A stretch of DNA of 64,000 nt from Pleionea sp. CnH1-48 (lineage in GTDB: Bacteria; Pseudomonadota; Gammaproteobacteria; Enterobacterales; Kangiellaceae), in contig NZ_JAMXSB010000009.1 of the NCBI RefSeq assembly GCF_024124665.1, positions 186,001 to 250,000 of the forward strand. The letters run 5' to 3'. A program made the position numbers and the translations under genes. This document shows positions 9,609 through 19,286 of this stretch, piece by piece. The notes beneath the pieces are model-generated. The model was not told the origin of the DNA, ran no database searches, and saw nothing but the letters and a program-made list of their open reading frames with translations. Numbering within the stretch: the first letter of the stretch is position 1; each line of letters opens with the position of its first letter.

Positions 9609-10928
9609 ATGTCAGTATTTAAACGCAGTATCCAGTTGAAGGTGTTAACTGGTTTTTTTATTTTGACAGCCATTATTGTTAGTTTGATCGCCGCTATTCT
9701 TACGATGTCAGAGCAGAGTCAAAAGCTGGCAAATGGTAAGGTAGTTGTTCACGGGTTAAACGATACAATCAAAACCATTCAGCGCAGTAGCAGTACTTAT
9801 TTATCGAATGCTGCTCGAGATTACGAGAGCTATTTTCGAGATGTCGAAGTTTACTATCGGGTATTACTTAAAGACATTGATGTTGTTACCGCTAAAGTAG
9901 AAAGGTTATCTGAGTTAAAAGCCTTGGTAGAAGAGCTGGCTGGCAGTCGTATGACACTGATTGATAAAGCTGAGTTTGATAATTTATCATCGACCATTGC
10001 AGAGACTGAAACCCAATGGGCTAGCTTTAAACAATCTATTTTTGAAGAGTTTGGTGATAATGCCGATGAGCCTCGATTGGAGTGGGGAGCTCGATACATA
10101 AACAATCAATCACCTGATATGGTGGCTCAATTTGAGAATATGGTGATTCAGTTTGATAGTATCGCCAATCGTCAAACCAAAGTGTCTGCCATGGTAGGGC
10201 AGTTTACCGTGGCGATTGTGATTACTTTTACTTTGTTATTTGCATCCTGGTTTTATTATCAGGTTATCCGTCCTCTGGTGGTTACTCAAAAAGCCTTTAT
10301 GCGCGTGGCTGATGGAGACTTCGGACATCAGGTACCCACTCAACGCATTGATGAGTTAGGCCAGCTAACCGAGTCTTTCAATCAAATGTCGGCTCGCTCG
10401 GAGCTCGTGCTTAATATTCTTACTCGATTGCAAAATGCCACATCGGTGGCGGATGCTGTCGACAGTTTGTATCAAAGTGCTCACTCTTATCTCGCCTGTG
10501 ATGTGATTATTTATGCCGAAAAAAATGCGAAAGAAACGGCGTTTAACTTTGTACAACTATCGCCCAAACAGTCTTTTAAAAATCTTTATAAGATAACGAT
10601 CCCAACAGGAGTGGGTAATCAACGAGATTTGTTTTTAAATCAAATTAATAGTGGCGAACTGGTCTATGCTAATCACATTGCCAGTTATGTGAATGAGCAT
10701 GTGGATGCGACTCTGTTAAAGGCCTTGATTGATCGTTACCCGTTGAAGTCGGCAATGGTTCAACCGCTTAATAAGGGAGATTGGCAGTCGCTGCTGATAT
10801 TTGCCAGCTACAGCGAAAATCAATTTAATCAACGTCACATTGAGCTACTGACGCAATTGCAGCCAGTTATGGAAGAGCGTCTGTCGGTGATCAGTCTGGC
10901 CAGTAAACCACAGGTGGAGGCAGCCTGA
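9609..10928 (+). CDS. HAMP-domain sensor-like membrane protein with GAF-like C-terminus
   Basis: This protein of about 439 residues has a transmembrane segment at about 13-35, a mainly helical periplasmic domain to about 200, and a second membrane segment (TVAIVITFTLLFASWFYYQV). A HAMP linker follows (RPLVVTQKAFMRVADGDFGHQVP...DELGQLTESFNQM), then a 150-residue cytoplasmic domain that resembles a GAF fold. No histidine kinase, GGDEF or methyl-accepting domain follows, so the output is not evident. The ATG at 9609 is preceded by GGGAG at proper distance; a start at 9591 is less likely. A large-stem terminator follows. Confidence 0.7.
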   Translation: MSVFKRSIQLKVLTGFFILTAIIVSLIAAILTMSEQSQKLANGKVVVHGLNDTIKTIQRSSSTYLSNAARDYESYFRDVEVYYRVLLKDIDVVTAKVERLSELKALVEELAGSRMTLIDKAEFDNLSSTIAETETQWASFKQSIFEEFGDNADEPRLEWGARYINNQSPDMVAQFENMVIQFDSIANRQTKVSAMVGQFTVAIVITFTLLFASWFYYQVIRPLVVTQKAFMRVADGDFGHQVPTQRIDELGQLTESFNQMSARSELVLNILTRLQNATSVADAVDSLYQSAHSYLACDVIIYAEKNAKETAFNFVQLSPKQSFKNLYKITIPTGVGNQRDLFLNQINSGELVYANHIASYVNEHVDATLLKALIDRYPLKSAMVQPLNKGDWQSLLIFASYSENQFNQRHIELLTQLQPVMEERLSVISLASKPQVEAA

Positions 10929-10949
10929 TAATAAGATAGATTTCTCTGT

Positions 10950-11004
10950 TTGCGCACGTCAGTATTTCACTTTGTGATGATGGCGTGCGCAACCCTTCTT
11001 TTTC
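10950..11004 (+). terminator. Probable Rho-independent terminator
   Basis: A 9-bp GC-rich stem (TTGCGCACG with CGTGCGCAA) encloses a 25-base loop and is followed within a few bases by a T-rich run (CTTCTTTTTC). It lies just after the HAMP-sensor gene and before glyA. Confidence 0.6.
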
Positions 11005-11186
11005 TGTGCTTTTCGGCAAGTTTGAGTATGTATTAGTATGTTTTCGAGGCTTCGGGCTGACCGCGTCGTAGCCAACTTTGACACTTTTTTAACCTGATGT
11101 AACTTTTTTACATATCAATAAGACACAGCCTCAACAAATACGATAGAATAGCGCAACTTTTCACCATCAAGTTGAGGACTTTGTGA

Positions 11187-12443
11187 ATGAGCATGTTGCA
11201 TGATGCTTCTTCTATCGCCGAATACGATCCCGAGATTTGGCAATCCATCGAAAATGAGCGCCAGCGTCAGGAAGAGCATATCGAACTGATCGCTTCTGAG
11301 AACTATACTAGCGCGCGCGTTATGGCAGCTCAGGGCTCTGTGTTAACCAATAAATATGCTGAAGGATATCCTCATAAACGCTACTACGGTGGTTGTGAAT
11401 ATGTGGATGTGGCAGAAGATATCGCTATTCAGCGAATCAAAGAGTTATTTGGTGCCGACTACGCTAATGTACAGCCTCACTCCGGCTCGCAGGCAAACGC
11501 TGCGGTTTACATGGCCTTGTTGAAGCCCGGCGACACCGTATTGGGTATGAGCTTGTCGGACGGTGGTCACCTGACTCACGGTTCACCGGTTAACTTCTCT
11601 GGCAAAATCTATAACTCAGTTCAGTATCCGGTTAACGAAGAAGGTTACATCGACTACGACCAGGTTGAGCAGTTGGCAATTGAGCATAAACCTCAGATGA
11701 TTCTGGCGGGTTTCTCGGCCTATTCTCGTGTGGTTGATTGGGCGCGTTTCCGTGAGATCGCTGATAAAGTAGGTGCCTACTTTATGGTTGATATGGCTCA
11801 CGTTGCGGGTTTGATCGCAGCTGGACTTTATCCTAACCCAGTACCTCATGCTGATGTTGTGACTTCAACAACTCATAAAACCTTGGCGGGTCCTCGTGGC
11901 GGTATTATATTGGCGCGCAGCAACCCTGAGTTAGAAAAGAAATTTAATTCTGCGGTTTTCCCTGGTGGCCAGGGTGGTCCTCTGATGCATGTTATCGCTG
12001 CTAAAGCCGTTGCTTTTAAAGAAGCCTTAGGTGACTCTTTTAAAGAAACTCAAAAGCAGGTGGTTGCAAATTCTCGTGCCATGGTAGACGTGATCATGGA
12101 ACGCGGTTATAAAATAGTCTCTGGCGGTACTGATAACCATCTGTTCTTGATGGACTTAATCGACAAAGACATCACCGGTAAAGACGCTGAAGCTGCATTA
12201 GGCAAAGCGAACATCACGGTGAACAAAAACACAGTACCTAACGAGCCTCGTTCGCCCTTTGTGACCAGTGGATTGCGTATGGGTACGCCTGCGGTGACGA
12301 CGCGTGGTTTCAAAGAAGACGAAGTGAAGCAATTAGCGAGCTGGATCTGCGATATTCTTGACGATATCGAAAACGAAGCGGTGATTGCAGAAGTGAAAGA
12401 CAAGGTCAAAGAGCTAACGGCTCGATTCCCTGTTTATAAGTAA
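11187..12443 (+). CDS. glyA: Serine hydroxymethyltransferase
   Basis: GlyA interconverts serine and glycine while loading tetrahydrofolate with a one-carbon unit, using pyridoxal phosphate. At 418 residues it has the usual bacterial length. The PLP-lysine motif [13 protein letters not shown] is near residue 228. The [11 protein letters not shown] and [11 protein letters not shown] segments and the C-terminal [14 protein letters not shown] are all as expected. The ATG at 11187 follows a GTTGAGGAC ribosome binding site. The order glyA-nrdR-ribD is common in gammaproteobacteria. Confidence 0.97.
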   Translation: MSMLHDASSIAEYDPEIWQSIENERQRQEEHIELIASENYTSARVMAAQGSVLTNKYAEGYPHKRYYGGCEYVDVAEDIAIQRIKELFGADYANVQPHSGSQANAAVYMALLKPGDTVLGMSLSDGGHLTHGSPVNFSGKIYNSVQYPVNEEGYIDYDQVEQLAIEHKPQMILAGFSAYSRVVDWARFREIADKVGAYFMVDMAHVAGLIAAGLYPNPVPHADVVTSTTHKTLAGPRGGIILARSNPELEKKFNSAVFPGGQGGPLMHVIAAKAVAFKEALGDSFKETQKQVVANSRAMVDVIMERGYKIVSGGTDNHLFLMDLIDKDITGKDAEAALGKANITVNKNTVPNEPRSPFVTSGLRMGTPAVTTRGFKEDEVKQLASWICDILDDIENEAVIAEVKDKVKELTARFPVYK

Positions 12444-12591
12444 TCGCCTCTGGTGTAGGATGACACCATCTTTGGCGTCGGCTCAATTTACTGCCTGGTT
12501 GTTCGCAAACAGAACAACAAGCAGTCATTGGGCCGTTGCTTTATTGGGCCTAATGGCCAGGTTATATGTTAATAAGTTTATGAGGTGAAGC

Positions 12592-13050
12592 ATGCATTGT
12601 CCTTTTTGTTCACACCCCGATACCAAAGTCATCGACTCTCGCTTGGTAGCGGATGGAGGACAAGTTCGCAGGCGTAGAGAATGCTCTGCCTGTGGTGAGC
12701 GCTTTACTACTTTCGAGACCGCTGAGTTGGTCTTGCCTCGATTGGTCAAAAGTGATGGTTCGCGCCAACCTTTTGATGAAGAAAAAATGCGTGCCGGTGT
12801 TATGCGTGCAGTAGAGAAACGTCCGGTGAGTGTTGAATCTCTCGAAGAAGCCATCAACAAAATCAAGTCTAAATTGCGTGCAACGGGTGAACGTGAAGTC
12901 CCCTCATCCATGGTGGGTGAGTTGGTGATGAATGCATTACGTGATCTGGACGATGTCGCTTATGTTCGCTTTGCTTCTGTTTATCGTCGTTTTCAGGATG
13001 TAAACGCATTCCGCGAAGAAATCGACAAGCTGGAATCACAAAGCACTTAA
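12592..13050 (+). CDS. nrdR: Transcriptional repressor NrdR
   Basis: NrdR represses ribonucleotide reductase genes in response to dATP/ATP. The 152-residue protein has an N-terminal zinc ribbon (Cys at 3 and 6, CPFC; then Cys 31 and 34, CSACG) with the basic RRRREC stretch, followed by an ATP-cone domain (residues about 49-139). The ATG at 12592 follows a GAGGTGAAGC ribosome binding site. It is placed between glyA and ribD, as in E. coli relatives. Confidence 0.97.
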   Translation: MHCPFCSHPDTKVIDSRLVADGGQVRRRRECSACGERFTTFETAELVLPRLVKSDGSRQPFDEEKMRAGVMRAVEKRPVSVESLEEAINKIKSKLRATGEREVPSSMVGELVMNALRDLDDVAYVRFASVYRRFQDVNAFREEIDKLESQST

Positions 13051-13106
13051 GCTTGAACTGTGTTCGGCGAGAGCGTGTTCTCGCCATTAATTATTTTGAC
13101 TAATCG

Positions 13107-13175
13107 ATACCCCAAGTTATTCAAAGTGCTTCTAGGCGACTAATAGCCCTACACTTTAATAAAGACGACGGGTAT
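13107..13175. repeat. Small inverted-repeat element (MITE-like) before ribD
   Basis: A 69-bp segment has related inverted ends: ATACCC..TTATT.AAAGTG at the left, and the reverse complement of ATACCC..CTTTATT.AAAGTG at the right. The right end GACGGGTATA matches the right end of the larger element at 19686-19812. It is intergenic and contains no reading frame. I infer a short interspersed repeat; copy number in the genome is unknown. Confidence 0.45.
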
Positions 13176-13200
13176 ATTTCCCATCTTTTTGAGGTAACTC

Positions 13201-14310
13201 ATGCCTTTTGATACTGATGACTGTCAACACATGGCTCGTGCTTTGCGTTTGGCTGAGCGCGGTTACTTATTAGCGCGCCCTAATCCGCGAGTGGGCTGTA
13301 TCATCGTTAATCAAGGTAAGGTTGTGGGCGAAGGTTATCATCAGCGATTTGGTGAAGGCCATGCCGAAGTGAATGCCCTTGCCGAGGCGGGTGAGCAAGC
13401 CAAAGGAGCGACATGCTATGTGACGCTGGAGCCTTGTGCTCATCAGGGTAAAACCGGAGCCTGCGCCAAAGCCTTGATCCAGGCTGGCGTTAAACGTGTG
13501 GTTGCTGCCATGCGCGATCCCAATCCTAAGGTGGACGGCGGCGGTTTTGCTCTATTGCAGCAAGCTGGCATACAGGTTGAGTCGGGGCTAATGGAAGCGG
13601 ATGCGCGCGCCATCAATCCCGGATTTATTTCTCGTATGACTCAACAACGTCCGTATGTGCGTTGCAAATTGGCAATGAGTCTGGACGGTCGCACTGCCAT
13701 GGCCAGTGGCGAGAGCTTGTGGATTACAGGAGCCGCTGCTCGTTCTGATGTACAAAAACTGCGCGCCCGACATGATGGCATTATTACTGGGCTCGGAACC
13801 TTAACCCATGATAATCCATCACTGAATGTTCGCTTTGAACAATATCCTGAAGAGGTTTCTGACTCGACACAACAAGCATTCCGACAGCCAGTTCGAATTT
13901 TGGCCGATCGTGATGCCAAAGCCGATCTGTCACAGCAGTTTTTTGCTATTCGCTCACCTATCTGGTGGGTGGGTCATAACCACTATGACGCAGAGCTGCC
14001 TGAACATATTGAGCGCAGAGTTTTTTCTCAGCAGGAAAACTGGTTGCAAGATTTACTCACTGAATGCGCGCGTCACGAAATGAATGAAGTCTTAATTGAA
14101 GCGGGCGCTGAACTCGCTGGTGCTTTTGTGCAGCAAGGGCTCGTTGATGAACTGGTGGTTTACATGGCGCCCAAGCTAATGGGCAGTGATGCGCGACCAT
14201 TAGTTCATTGGCCGTTAGAAACCATGTCTCAAGCACAAACGCTGGTATTAACTGACATGCGCCAGCTAGGTAGTGATATGCGCCTAACTTATCGGTTATC
14301 TACTGATTAG
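13201..14310 (+). CDS. ribD: Bifunctional riboflavin biosynthesis deaminase/reductase
   Basis: RibD performs the second and third steps of riboflavin synthesis: pyrimidine deamination, then NADPH-dependent reduction of the ribosyl side chain. The 369-residue protein has an N-terminal zinc cytidine-deaminase-type domain (HAEVNAL near residue 54, PCAHQGKTGAC near 80) and a C-terminal reductase domain of dihydrofolate-reductase fold (CKLAMSLDGRTA near 158, EAGAELAGAF near 300). The ATG follows TTTTTGAGGTAACTC. It starts the run of riboflavin genes. Confidence 0.95.
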   Translation: MPFDTDDCQHMARALRLAERGYLLARPNPRVGCIIVNQGKVVGEGYHQRFGEGHAEVNALAEAGEQAKGATCYVTLEPCAHQGKTGACAKALIQAGVKRVVAAMRDPNPKVDGGGFALLQQAGIQVESGLMEADARAINPGFISRMTQQRPYVRCKLAMSLDGRTAMASGESLWITGAAARSDVQKLRARHDGIITGLGTLTHDNPSLNVRFEQYPEEVSDSTQQAFRQPVRILADRDAKADLSQQFFAIRSPIWWVGHNHYDAELPEHIERRVFSQQENWLQDLLTECARHEMNEVLIEAGAELAGAFVQQGLVDELVVYMAPKLMGSDARPLVHWPLETMSQAQTLVLTDMRQLGSDMRLTYRLSTD

Positions 14311-14342
14311 ATTGTCATCAACTCACGAAATAATGAGGTTAT

Positions 14343-14996
14343 ATGTTTACTGGTATCATTGAAGCGGTTGGTCAAATTCAGGCCATCGAAGAGCGTGGTG
14401 GTGATCGCCGCTACACCATTGGCACGGGCAAGCTTGATATGAGTGATGTTGCTTTGGGCGACAGCATAGCCTGCAATGGGGTTTGTTTAACCGTGATTGA
14501 ATTTGGCCAGGATTATTTTAAAGCCGATGTTTCTGGAGAAACTCTGGAACTTACCGGGTTTGATCGCTACGCCAATCAAGCGCCACTGAATCTGGAAAAA
14601 GCTCTCACGCCGACCAAGCGCCTTGGAGGTCATCTGGTCAGTGGGCATGTTGATGGTATTGGTAAAGTAATGCATCGTTGGCAAGATGCGCGCTCTGTTC
14701 GTTTTGTGATTAAAGCGCCTGATGAGTTGGCCCGCTACATTGCGCACAAAGGTTCGATTTGTATTGATGGCATCAGCTTAACGGTTAATAAGGTCATGGA
14801 CACAGAGTTTGAACTCAATATTGTGCCTCATACCCTGCAAGAAACCATCATGGAGAATTACGCCGAAGGTACTTTGGTTAATCTGGAAGTCGACCAGATT
14901 GCCCGTTACCTGGAGCGTTTACTGCAATTCTCTGGTGAGCAATCAGCGGACGGCATTACCTTGGACAAACTGGCCCAATATGGCTTTATGAAATAG
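14343..14996 (+). CDS. ribE: Riboflavin synthase, alpha chain
   Basis: This enzyme dismutates two molecules of 6,7-dimethyl-8-ribityllumazine into riboflavin and the pyrimidine intermediate. The 217 residues form two lumazine-binding repeats. The N-terminal MFTGIIEAVG signature is present, and each repeat has its SGH/NGVCLT-like segment (GDSIACNGVCLTV near 42, GSICIDGISLTVN near 138). It starts 32 bases after ribD, so the two are probably co-transcribed. Called ribC in some naming schemes. Confidence 0.95.
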   Translation: MFTGIIEAVGQIQAIEERGGDRRYTIGTGKLDMSDVALGDSIACNGVCLTVIEFGQDYFKADVSGETLELTGFDRYANQAPLNLEKALTPTKRLGGHLVSGHVDGIGKVMHRWQDARSVRFVIKAPDELARYIAHKGSICIDGISLTVNKVMDTEFELNIVPHTLQETIMENYAEGTLVNLEVDQIARYLERLLQFSGEQSADGITLDKLAQYGFMK

Positions 14997-15084
14997 GTTT
15001 TGGTCGAAATTGACCCCTTATAGGTAATTTATTGGGCGTAATTGCAGCCAAAAGCACTTAACAGTCACGCTTTTGAGAGCGCCC

Positions 15085-15093
15085 TGATATAAT
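15085..15093 (+). promoter_or_regulatory. Possible extended -10 promoter for ribBA
   Basis: The sequence TGATATAAT is a perfect -10 box with the TGn extension, lying 35 bases before the ribBA start. No good -35 is correctly spaced, which is tolerated for extended -10 promoters. I looked for an FMN riboswitch in this leader and did not find its conserved blocks. Confidence 0.45.
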
Positions 15094-15127
15094 AGCTATC
15101 AGCAACATCATTGAGTGCAGGTATTTT

Positions 15128-16246
15128 ATGGCTCTTAGCAGCATTTCAGAAATAATTGAAGACATCCGTCAGGGCAAAATGGTCATCTTGATGGATGATG
15201 AAGATCGCGAAAACGAAGGCGATCTGATCATGGCTTCGACCATGGTACGACCCGAAGATATTAATTTTATGGCGCGCTATGGGCGCGGTCTTATCTGCCT
15301 CACTCTAACCCGTGAGCGCTGTGAACAGCTCAATCTGTCGTTGATGGTTAACAACAACGGTGCCAAATACGCAACGGCATTTACGACTTCTATTGAAGCA
15401 GCCGAAGGTGTCACAACAGGTATTTCTGCAGCTGATCGAGCTCGCACAGTGCAAGCCGCTGTCGCTTCAGATGCGAAACCGTCTGATATTGTGCAGCCTG
15501 GTCATATCTTCCCATTAATGGCGCAGCCTGGTGGCGTACTTAATCGTGCTGGTCATACTGAAGCCGGTTGTGATCTGGCTCGTCTGGCGGGATTAGAAGC
15601 TTCTTCTGTGATTGTTGAAATCTTAAACGAAGATGGCACTATGGCCCGTCGTCCTGATCTGGAAGTGTTTGCCAAAGAGCATGGCATCAAAATGGGCACC
15701 ATTGCCGATTTGATCCAGTATCGCACCATGAACGAGAAAACCGTAGCCAAGGTGAGTGAGTGCCATTGGCCGACGTTACATGGTGACTTCCGTCTCCATA
15801 CTTTCCAGGACAACATTGATGGCAAGTTACATTTTGCCATCGTCAAAGGTAACCCTAAGCCGGATCAACCCACCTTGGTTCGAGTTCACGTTACTGACAA
15901 TCTAGCTGACTTGCTGGAGCAGCAACGCGGTGACCGTTCTAGTTGGTCGCTTAATCGTGCTATCGAGCGTATAGCTCAAGAGGGCGAAGGGGTTGTCGTT
16001 GTACTTGCCAATGAAGAACCTACCGAATCCTTAATTGCTCGCATCAAGCGCTTTGCCGACGAAGACGAAGGCATTGAGTCGCCTAAAATGGCACCCAGTG
16101 ATGCGTTACGTAAAGTCGGTGTTGGCTCGCAAATTTTGGCTGAGTTAGATGTTCATAAACTACGCTTACTTAGCCCTGAGAAAAAATATCACGCCCTGTC
16201 CGGTTTTAATCTGGAAGTGGTTGAATACATAGAAGATAACGAATAA
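15128..16246 (+). CDS. ribBA: 3,4-dihydroxy-2-butanone 4-phosphate synthase fused to a degenerate GTP cyclohydrolase II domain (RibBX type)
   Basis: Residues 1-200 are a complete DHBP synthase ([12 protein letters not shown], the [13 protein letters not shown] segment), giving the four-carbon precursor for lumazine. Residues about 205-372 align in position with GTP cyclohydrolase II. However, the zinc-binding cysteines of the RVHSEC...CDCG block are absent: the matching stretch reads [20 protein letters not shown] cyclohydrolase activity is therefore not expected, and a separate RibA should exist elsewhere. Such hybrids are known in Proteobacteria as RibBX. It sits 16 bases before ribH. Confidence 0.92.
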   Translation: MALSSISEIIEDIRQGKMVILMDDEDRENEGDLIMASTMVRPEDINFMARYGRGLICLTLTRERCEQLNLSLMVNNNGAKYATAFTTSIEAAEGVTTGISAADRARTVQAAVASDAKPSDIVQPGHIFPLMAQPGGVLNRAGHTEAGCDLARLAGLEASSVIVEILNEDGTMARRPDLEVFAKEHGIKMGTIADLIQYRTMNEKTVAKVSECHWPTLHGDFRLHTFQDNIDGKLHFAIVKGNPKPDQPTLVRVHVTDNLADLLEQQRGDRSSWSLNRAIERIAQEGEGVVVVLANEEPTESLIARIKRFADEDEGIESPKMAPSDALRKVGVGSQILAELDVHKLRLLSPEKKYHALSGFNLEVVEYIEDNE

Positions 16247-16261
16247 GCAGGAATAAAGAAC

Positions 16262-16732
16262 ATGCAAACATTCGAAGGCCAGTTAGTGGCTTCTGACAAA
16301 AATGCTAAATTTGCTATTTTGGTAGCACGTTTTAACAGCTTCATCGTAGAAAGCCTGCTAGAAGGCGCGATTGATACCTTAAAGCGTCACGGTGTTGATG
16401 AAAGCCAAATTGAGATCTTCCGCGTTCCTGGCGCTTTCGAAATGCCCATCGCTGCTCAACGCATTGCGGCAAAAAAAGATCATCAAGCAATTATTGCATT
16501 AGGCGCAGTGATTCGTGGCGGTACGCCACACTTTGATTATGTTGCGGGTGAGTGCACCAAGGGCTTAGCTCAAGTGTCACTCAACTTTGATGTACCTGTT
16601 TCGTTTGGTGTATTAACCGTTGATTCTATCGAACAAGCGATTGAGCGTGCGGGCACCAAAGCTGGCAACAAAGGCGGCGAAGCAGCCGTTACGGCGCTAG
16701 AAATGGTTAACTTGTTTGACGCAATTGGTTAA
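16262..16732 (+). CDS. ribH: 6,7-dimethyl-8-ribityllumazine synthase
   Basis: RibH condenses the pyrimidine intermediate with dihydroxybutanone phosphate to make lumazine, as a large oligomeric shell. The 156-residue length is typical. Signature segments are [15 protein letters not shown] near residue 22, the PGAFEMP loop near 57, and [15 protein letters not shown] near 81 with the catalytic His. The gene is tightly packed between ribBA and nusB (3 bases). Confidence 0.97.
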   Translation: MQTFEGQLVASDKNAKFAILVARFNSFIVESLLEGAIDTLKRHGVDESQIEIFRVPGAFEMPIAAQRIAAKKDHQAIIALGAVIRGGTPHFDYVAGECTKGLAQVSLNFDVPVSFGVLTVDSIEQAIERAGTKAGNKGGEAAVTALEMVNLFDAIG

Positions 16733-16735
16733 AAC

Positions 16736-17164
16736 ATGACTATTAAACCTTCTCTCAGACGTAAGGCCCGCTACTACGCAGTACAGGGCGTTTACGAATT
16801 TCAAATGTCGGGCAATCCTTTGCTCGACATCGAAACTCAATTTTTGGAATTAGTAAATCCCAAAAAAACAGACATTGAGTATTTTCGCGAGTTACTCAAA
16901 GGTACTCTCACGTCTCTGGCCACTCTGGATGAGAAAATTGCCCCTCATCTAGATCGTACCCTGGATGAGGTCGATCCCGTTGAGCGTTCTATTTTAAGGA
17001 TCGCAACATGGGAACTTTCTGAGCGCATGGATGTCCCTTACCGGGTAGTTATTAATGAAGCATTGGAATTGGCAAAAATTTTTGGCGCAGAAGATGGTCA
17101 CAAATATGTCAATGGTGTGCTGGATAATTTGGCCAAAGAACTGAGACCTTTAGAAGTTCGCTAA
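16736..17164 (+). CDS. nusB: Transcription antitermination protein NusB
   Basis: NusB pairs with S10/NusE on boxA RNA to prevent premature termination in ribosomal RNA operons. The 142-residue all-helical protein shows the RRKARYYAVQGVYEFQMSG N-terminus and the C-terminal RVVINEALELAKIFG...KYVNGVLDNLAKE block of the family. It lies between ribH and thiL, as in many gammaproteobacteria, and is probably translated from the same message. Confidence 0.96.
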   Translation: MTIKPSLRRKARYYAVQGVYEFQMSGNPLLDIETQFLELVNPKKTDIEYFRELLKGTLTSLATLDEKIAPHLDRTLDEVDPVERSILRIATWELSERMDVPYRVVINEALELAKIFGAEDGHKYVNGVLDNLAKELRPLEVR

Positions 17165-17176
17165 ATAGAGTTATCT

Positions 17177-18145
17177 ATGTCAGTTTCGGAATTTAATATT
17201 ATCGAGCAATTTTTTGTTCGAAAAGAGGGAGATCGTCGCGATGTGGTTTTAGGCATCGGCGACGATTGTGCATTACTGAATGTACCTTCCGATCAGTGTC
17301 TTGCTGTTTCTATGGATACCTTGAATGAAGGTATCCATTTTTTATCGGGCACTGCGCCTGCGGATATTGCGCACAAAGCCATCGCTGTTAACTTAAGTGA
17401 TTTAGCGGCAATGGGTGCTGAGCCTGCGTGGGTGTCTTTGTCTTTGTCGATGCCTACAGCAGAGTTAGGATGGTTACAGTCTTTCAGCGATACCTTTCAT
17501 GAGTTATTGCATCACTATGGTTTACAGGTCATCGGTGGCGACACCACTCGAGGACCCTTAGCGATTACCTTGCAGGTTCATGGTTTTGTGCCAGAAGGTG
17601 TGGCACTCAAACGCAGTGGCGCTAAAGCGGGCGATCTGGTGTGTGTCACTGGCACACTAGGTGACGCGGCTTTAGGATTGCTCATTGCTGAGCATCGATT
17701 GGCGGCTCAAGGTGAAGTGCGTGATCACTTGCTAACCCGTTATTACCGACCGGAGCCTAGAGTGGCTGCGGGGATTGCACTGCGAGTCGGCGCATCGGCA
17801 GCAATTGATGTATCTGATGGCCTGGTGGCTGATTTAGGTCATATCTGTAAAGCGAGTGAAGTTGGTGCTGTGATCAATGCAGATGACATTCCACTCTCTG
17901 AAGCGGCAACCAGTGTGACGACTCATGAACGAGCTCTGGATTGTGCACTGACCGGTGGCGATGATTACGAGCTATGCTTCACGGTTTCGGAAGACAATTA
18001 CCGAAAAGTACAGTCTGCCCTCGAATCTGTAGGTGTTGCTTGTTATGCTGTTGGGCGTATCTCCGGTAAAAGCGGCGTACGTATTTTGAAAGACGGCGAG
18101 CCGTTAGAACTTAATAAATCTGGTTTTGATCACTTTGCATCCTGA
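17177..18145 (+). CDS. thiL: Thiamine-monophosphate kinase
   Basis: ThiL phosphorylates thiamine monophosphate to the active pyrophosphate form. The 322-residue protein belongs to the PurM/AIR-synthase fold. Metal and ATP-binding stretches are seen at GIGDDCALL (near residue 26), SMDTLNEGIHF (near 46), NLSDLAAMGA (near 73), GGDTTRG (near 119) and DVSDGLVADLGH (near 212). Its TGA stop overlaps the ATG of pgpA by one base, indicating translational coupling. Confidence 0.96.
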   Translation: MSVSEFNIIEQFFVRKEGDRRDVVLGIGDDCALLNVPSDQCLAVSMDTLNEGIHFLSGTAPADIAHKAIAVNLSDLAAMGAEPAWVSLSLSMPTAELGWLQSFSDTFHELLHHYGLQVIGGDTTRGPLAITLQVHGFVPEGVALKRSGAKAGDLVCVTGTLGDAALGLLIAEHRLAAQGEVRDHLLTRYYRPEPRVAAGIALRVGASAAIDVSDGLVADLGHICKASEVGAVINADDIPLSEAATSVTTHERALDCALTGGDDYELCFTVSEDNYRKVQSALESVGVACYAVGRISGKSGVRILKDGEPLELNKSGFDHFAS

Positions 18146-18648
18146 TGAATGATTTGCCGTTAACAAAAAAACAAATACTACTGCACCCGGTCTATTGTTT
18201 AGCCTTTGGCTTTGGCTCGGGTTTCGCACCTAAAGCGCCTGGAACTGTGGGGACGCTACTGGCAATTCCTTTATACATAGCTTTGGCGAGTCTGCCATTT
18301 GCTGTTTATGTGGTAGCTACCATTGTGGCAATGGGAGTGGGCATCTATCTCTGCGGTGAAACAGCTCGCGCGATACATAAACACGACCATCCCGGTATTG
18401 TGTGGGACGAGTTTGTGGGCTTCTGGATCGCCATGATGGCATTGCCTGCTAATGACTGGCGTGCCATAGTATTAGGATTCGCCTTGTTCCGATTATTTGA
18501 TATCGCCAAGCCTTGGCCCGTCAGTATTGCGGATAAAAAGGTTAAAGGCGGGTTAGGAATCATGCTGGATGATATTCTGGCGGGTGTTTTGGCAGCGATA
18601 ATAGGTGGTTTATTGTGGCACTTAGGTTTGCAGTATGGTGTTTTATAG
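18145..18648 (+). CDS. pgpA: Phosphatidylglycerophosphatase A
   Basis: PgpA removes the phosphate from phosphatidylglycerol phosphate in the inner membrane. The 167-residue protein has about four hydrophobic segments. The family stretches GFGSGFAPKAPGTVGTL (near residue 21), HDHPGIVWDEFVGF (near 77) and RLFDIAKPWP (near 115) are present, together with the DDILAGV segment. It overlaps both thiL (one base) and the following protease gene (34 bases). Confidence 0.95.
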   Translation: MNDLPLTKKQILLHPVYCLAFGFGSGFAPKAPGTVGTLLAIPLYIALASLPFAVYVVATIVAMGVGIYLCGETARAIHKHDHPGIVWDEFVGFWIAMMALPANDWRAIVLGFALFRLFDIAKPWPVSIADKKVKGGLGIMLDDILAGVLAAIIGGLLWHLGLQYGVL

Positions 18649-19286
18649 TCGGTAGCTTTTTTAGCTCACTGGTTTTCGCCAATGAGTTATCTATTGATGT
18701 AGTCGGCCTTTTTAAGAACACTGCTATTGTTAAGATCAACGGCCAGCAACGCATTCTAAAAGTCGGCAAAACCTCACCAGAAGGTGTCACTCTTATTAAA
18801 GCCGACAGCCGCAAGGCGGTGATCCAATGGGGCGGCAAAAAACACACTCTGGCCCTGTCTTCGACTTCTTCTTTAAGCTCCGCTGGTTTTGCGGCGGATA
18901 CCAATAAAGGCCAGGATAAAGTATTGCAACTGATCCGTCAGGGTGACGGGATGTTCCGTGCCAAAGGATTGATTAACGGCGTTTCGGTTAACTTTTTGGT
19001 GGATACGGGAGCCACGGTGATCGCGATGAATCACTCTGTGGCTAATCGAGTTCGCATTCCTTATCGTACCCAAGGTCGGTTAACCAAGGTAGAAACAGCC
19101 TCAGGCATTACTGATGCTTATAAAGTGAATCTGGCGACGGTGCGCGTGGGTGATATTGAACTGAAAAATGTGGAAGCCGTAGTGATCGTCGGCGCTCAGC
19201 CCAGTAGTGTTTTGTTAGGTATGTCATTCTTAAGCCGACTGCAGATGAAGCAGGAAGGTACGCGGTTAACCTTGTCGCGGTATTGA
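18615..19286 (+). CDS. Exported retropepsin-like aspartic protease (clan AA)
   Basis: This 223-residue protein has an N-terminal signal sequence (hydrophobic core FAVWCFIVGSFFSSLVFA). Residues about 110-223 form a retropepsin-like domain with the catalytic motif FLVDTGATVIAMN, and the typical closing LGMSFLSRL segment near the end. Such proteins are single-domain protomers that should dimerise. The GTG start at 18615 overlaps the end of pgpA by 34 bases. That start gives exactly the needed signal peptide, so I accept it. The family is common in proteobacteria and its substrate is unknown. Confidence 0.82.
   Translation: MALRFAVWCFIVGSFFSSLVFANELSIDVVGLFKNTAIVKINGQQRILKVGKTSPEGVTLIKADSRKAVIQWGGKKHTLALSSTSSLSSAGFAADTNKGQDKVLQLIRQGDGMFRAKGLINGVSVNFLVDTGATVIAMNHSVANRVRIPYRTQGRLTKVETASGITDAYKVNLATVRVGDIELKNVEAVVIVGAQPSSVLLGMSFLSRLQMKQEGTRLTLSRY

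Noticed and set aside
12501..12523. Hairpin GTTGTTC...GAACAAC after glyA as terminator
   Set aside because: The stem is good but no T-run follows, so I do not list it as a terminator.
14997..15127. FMN riboswitch before ribBA
   Set aside because: The conserved FMN-aptamer blocks are absent; only an extended -10 box is seen.
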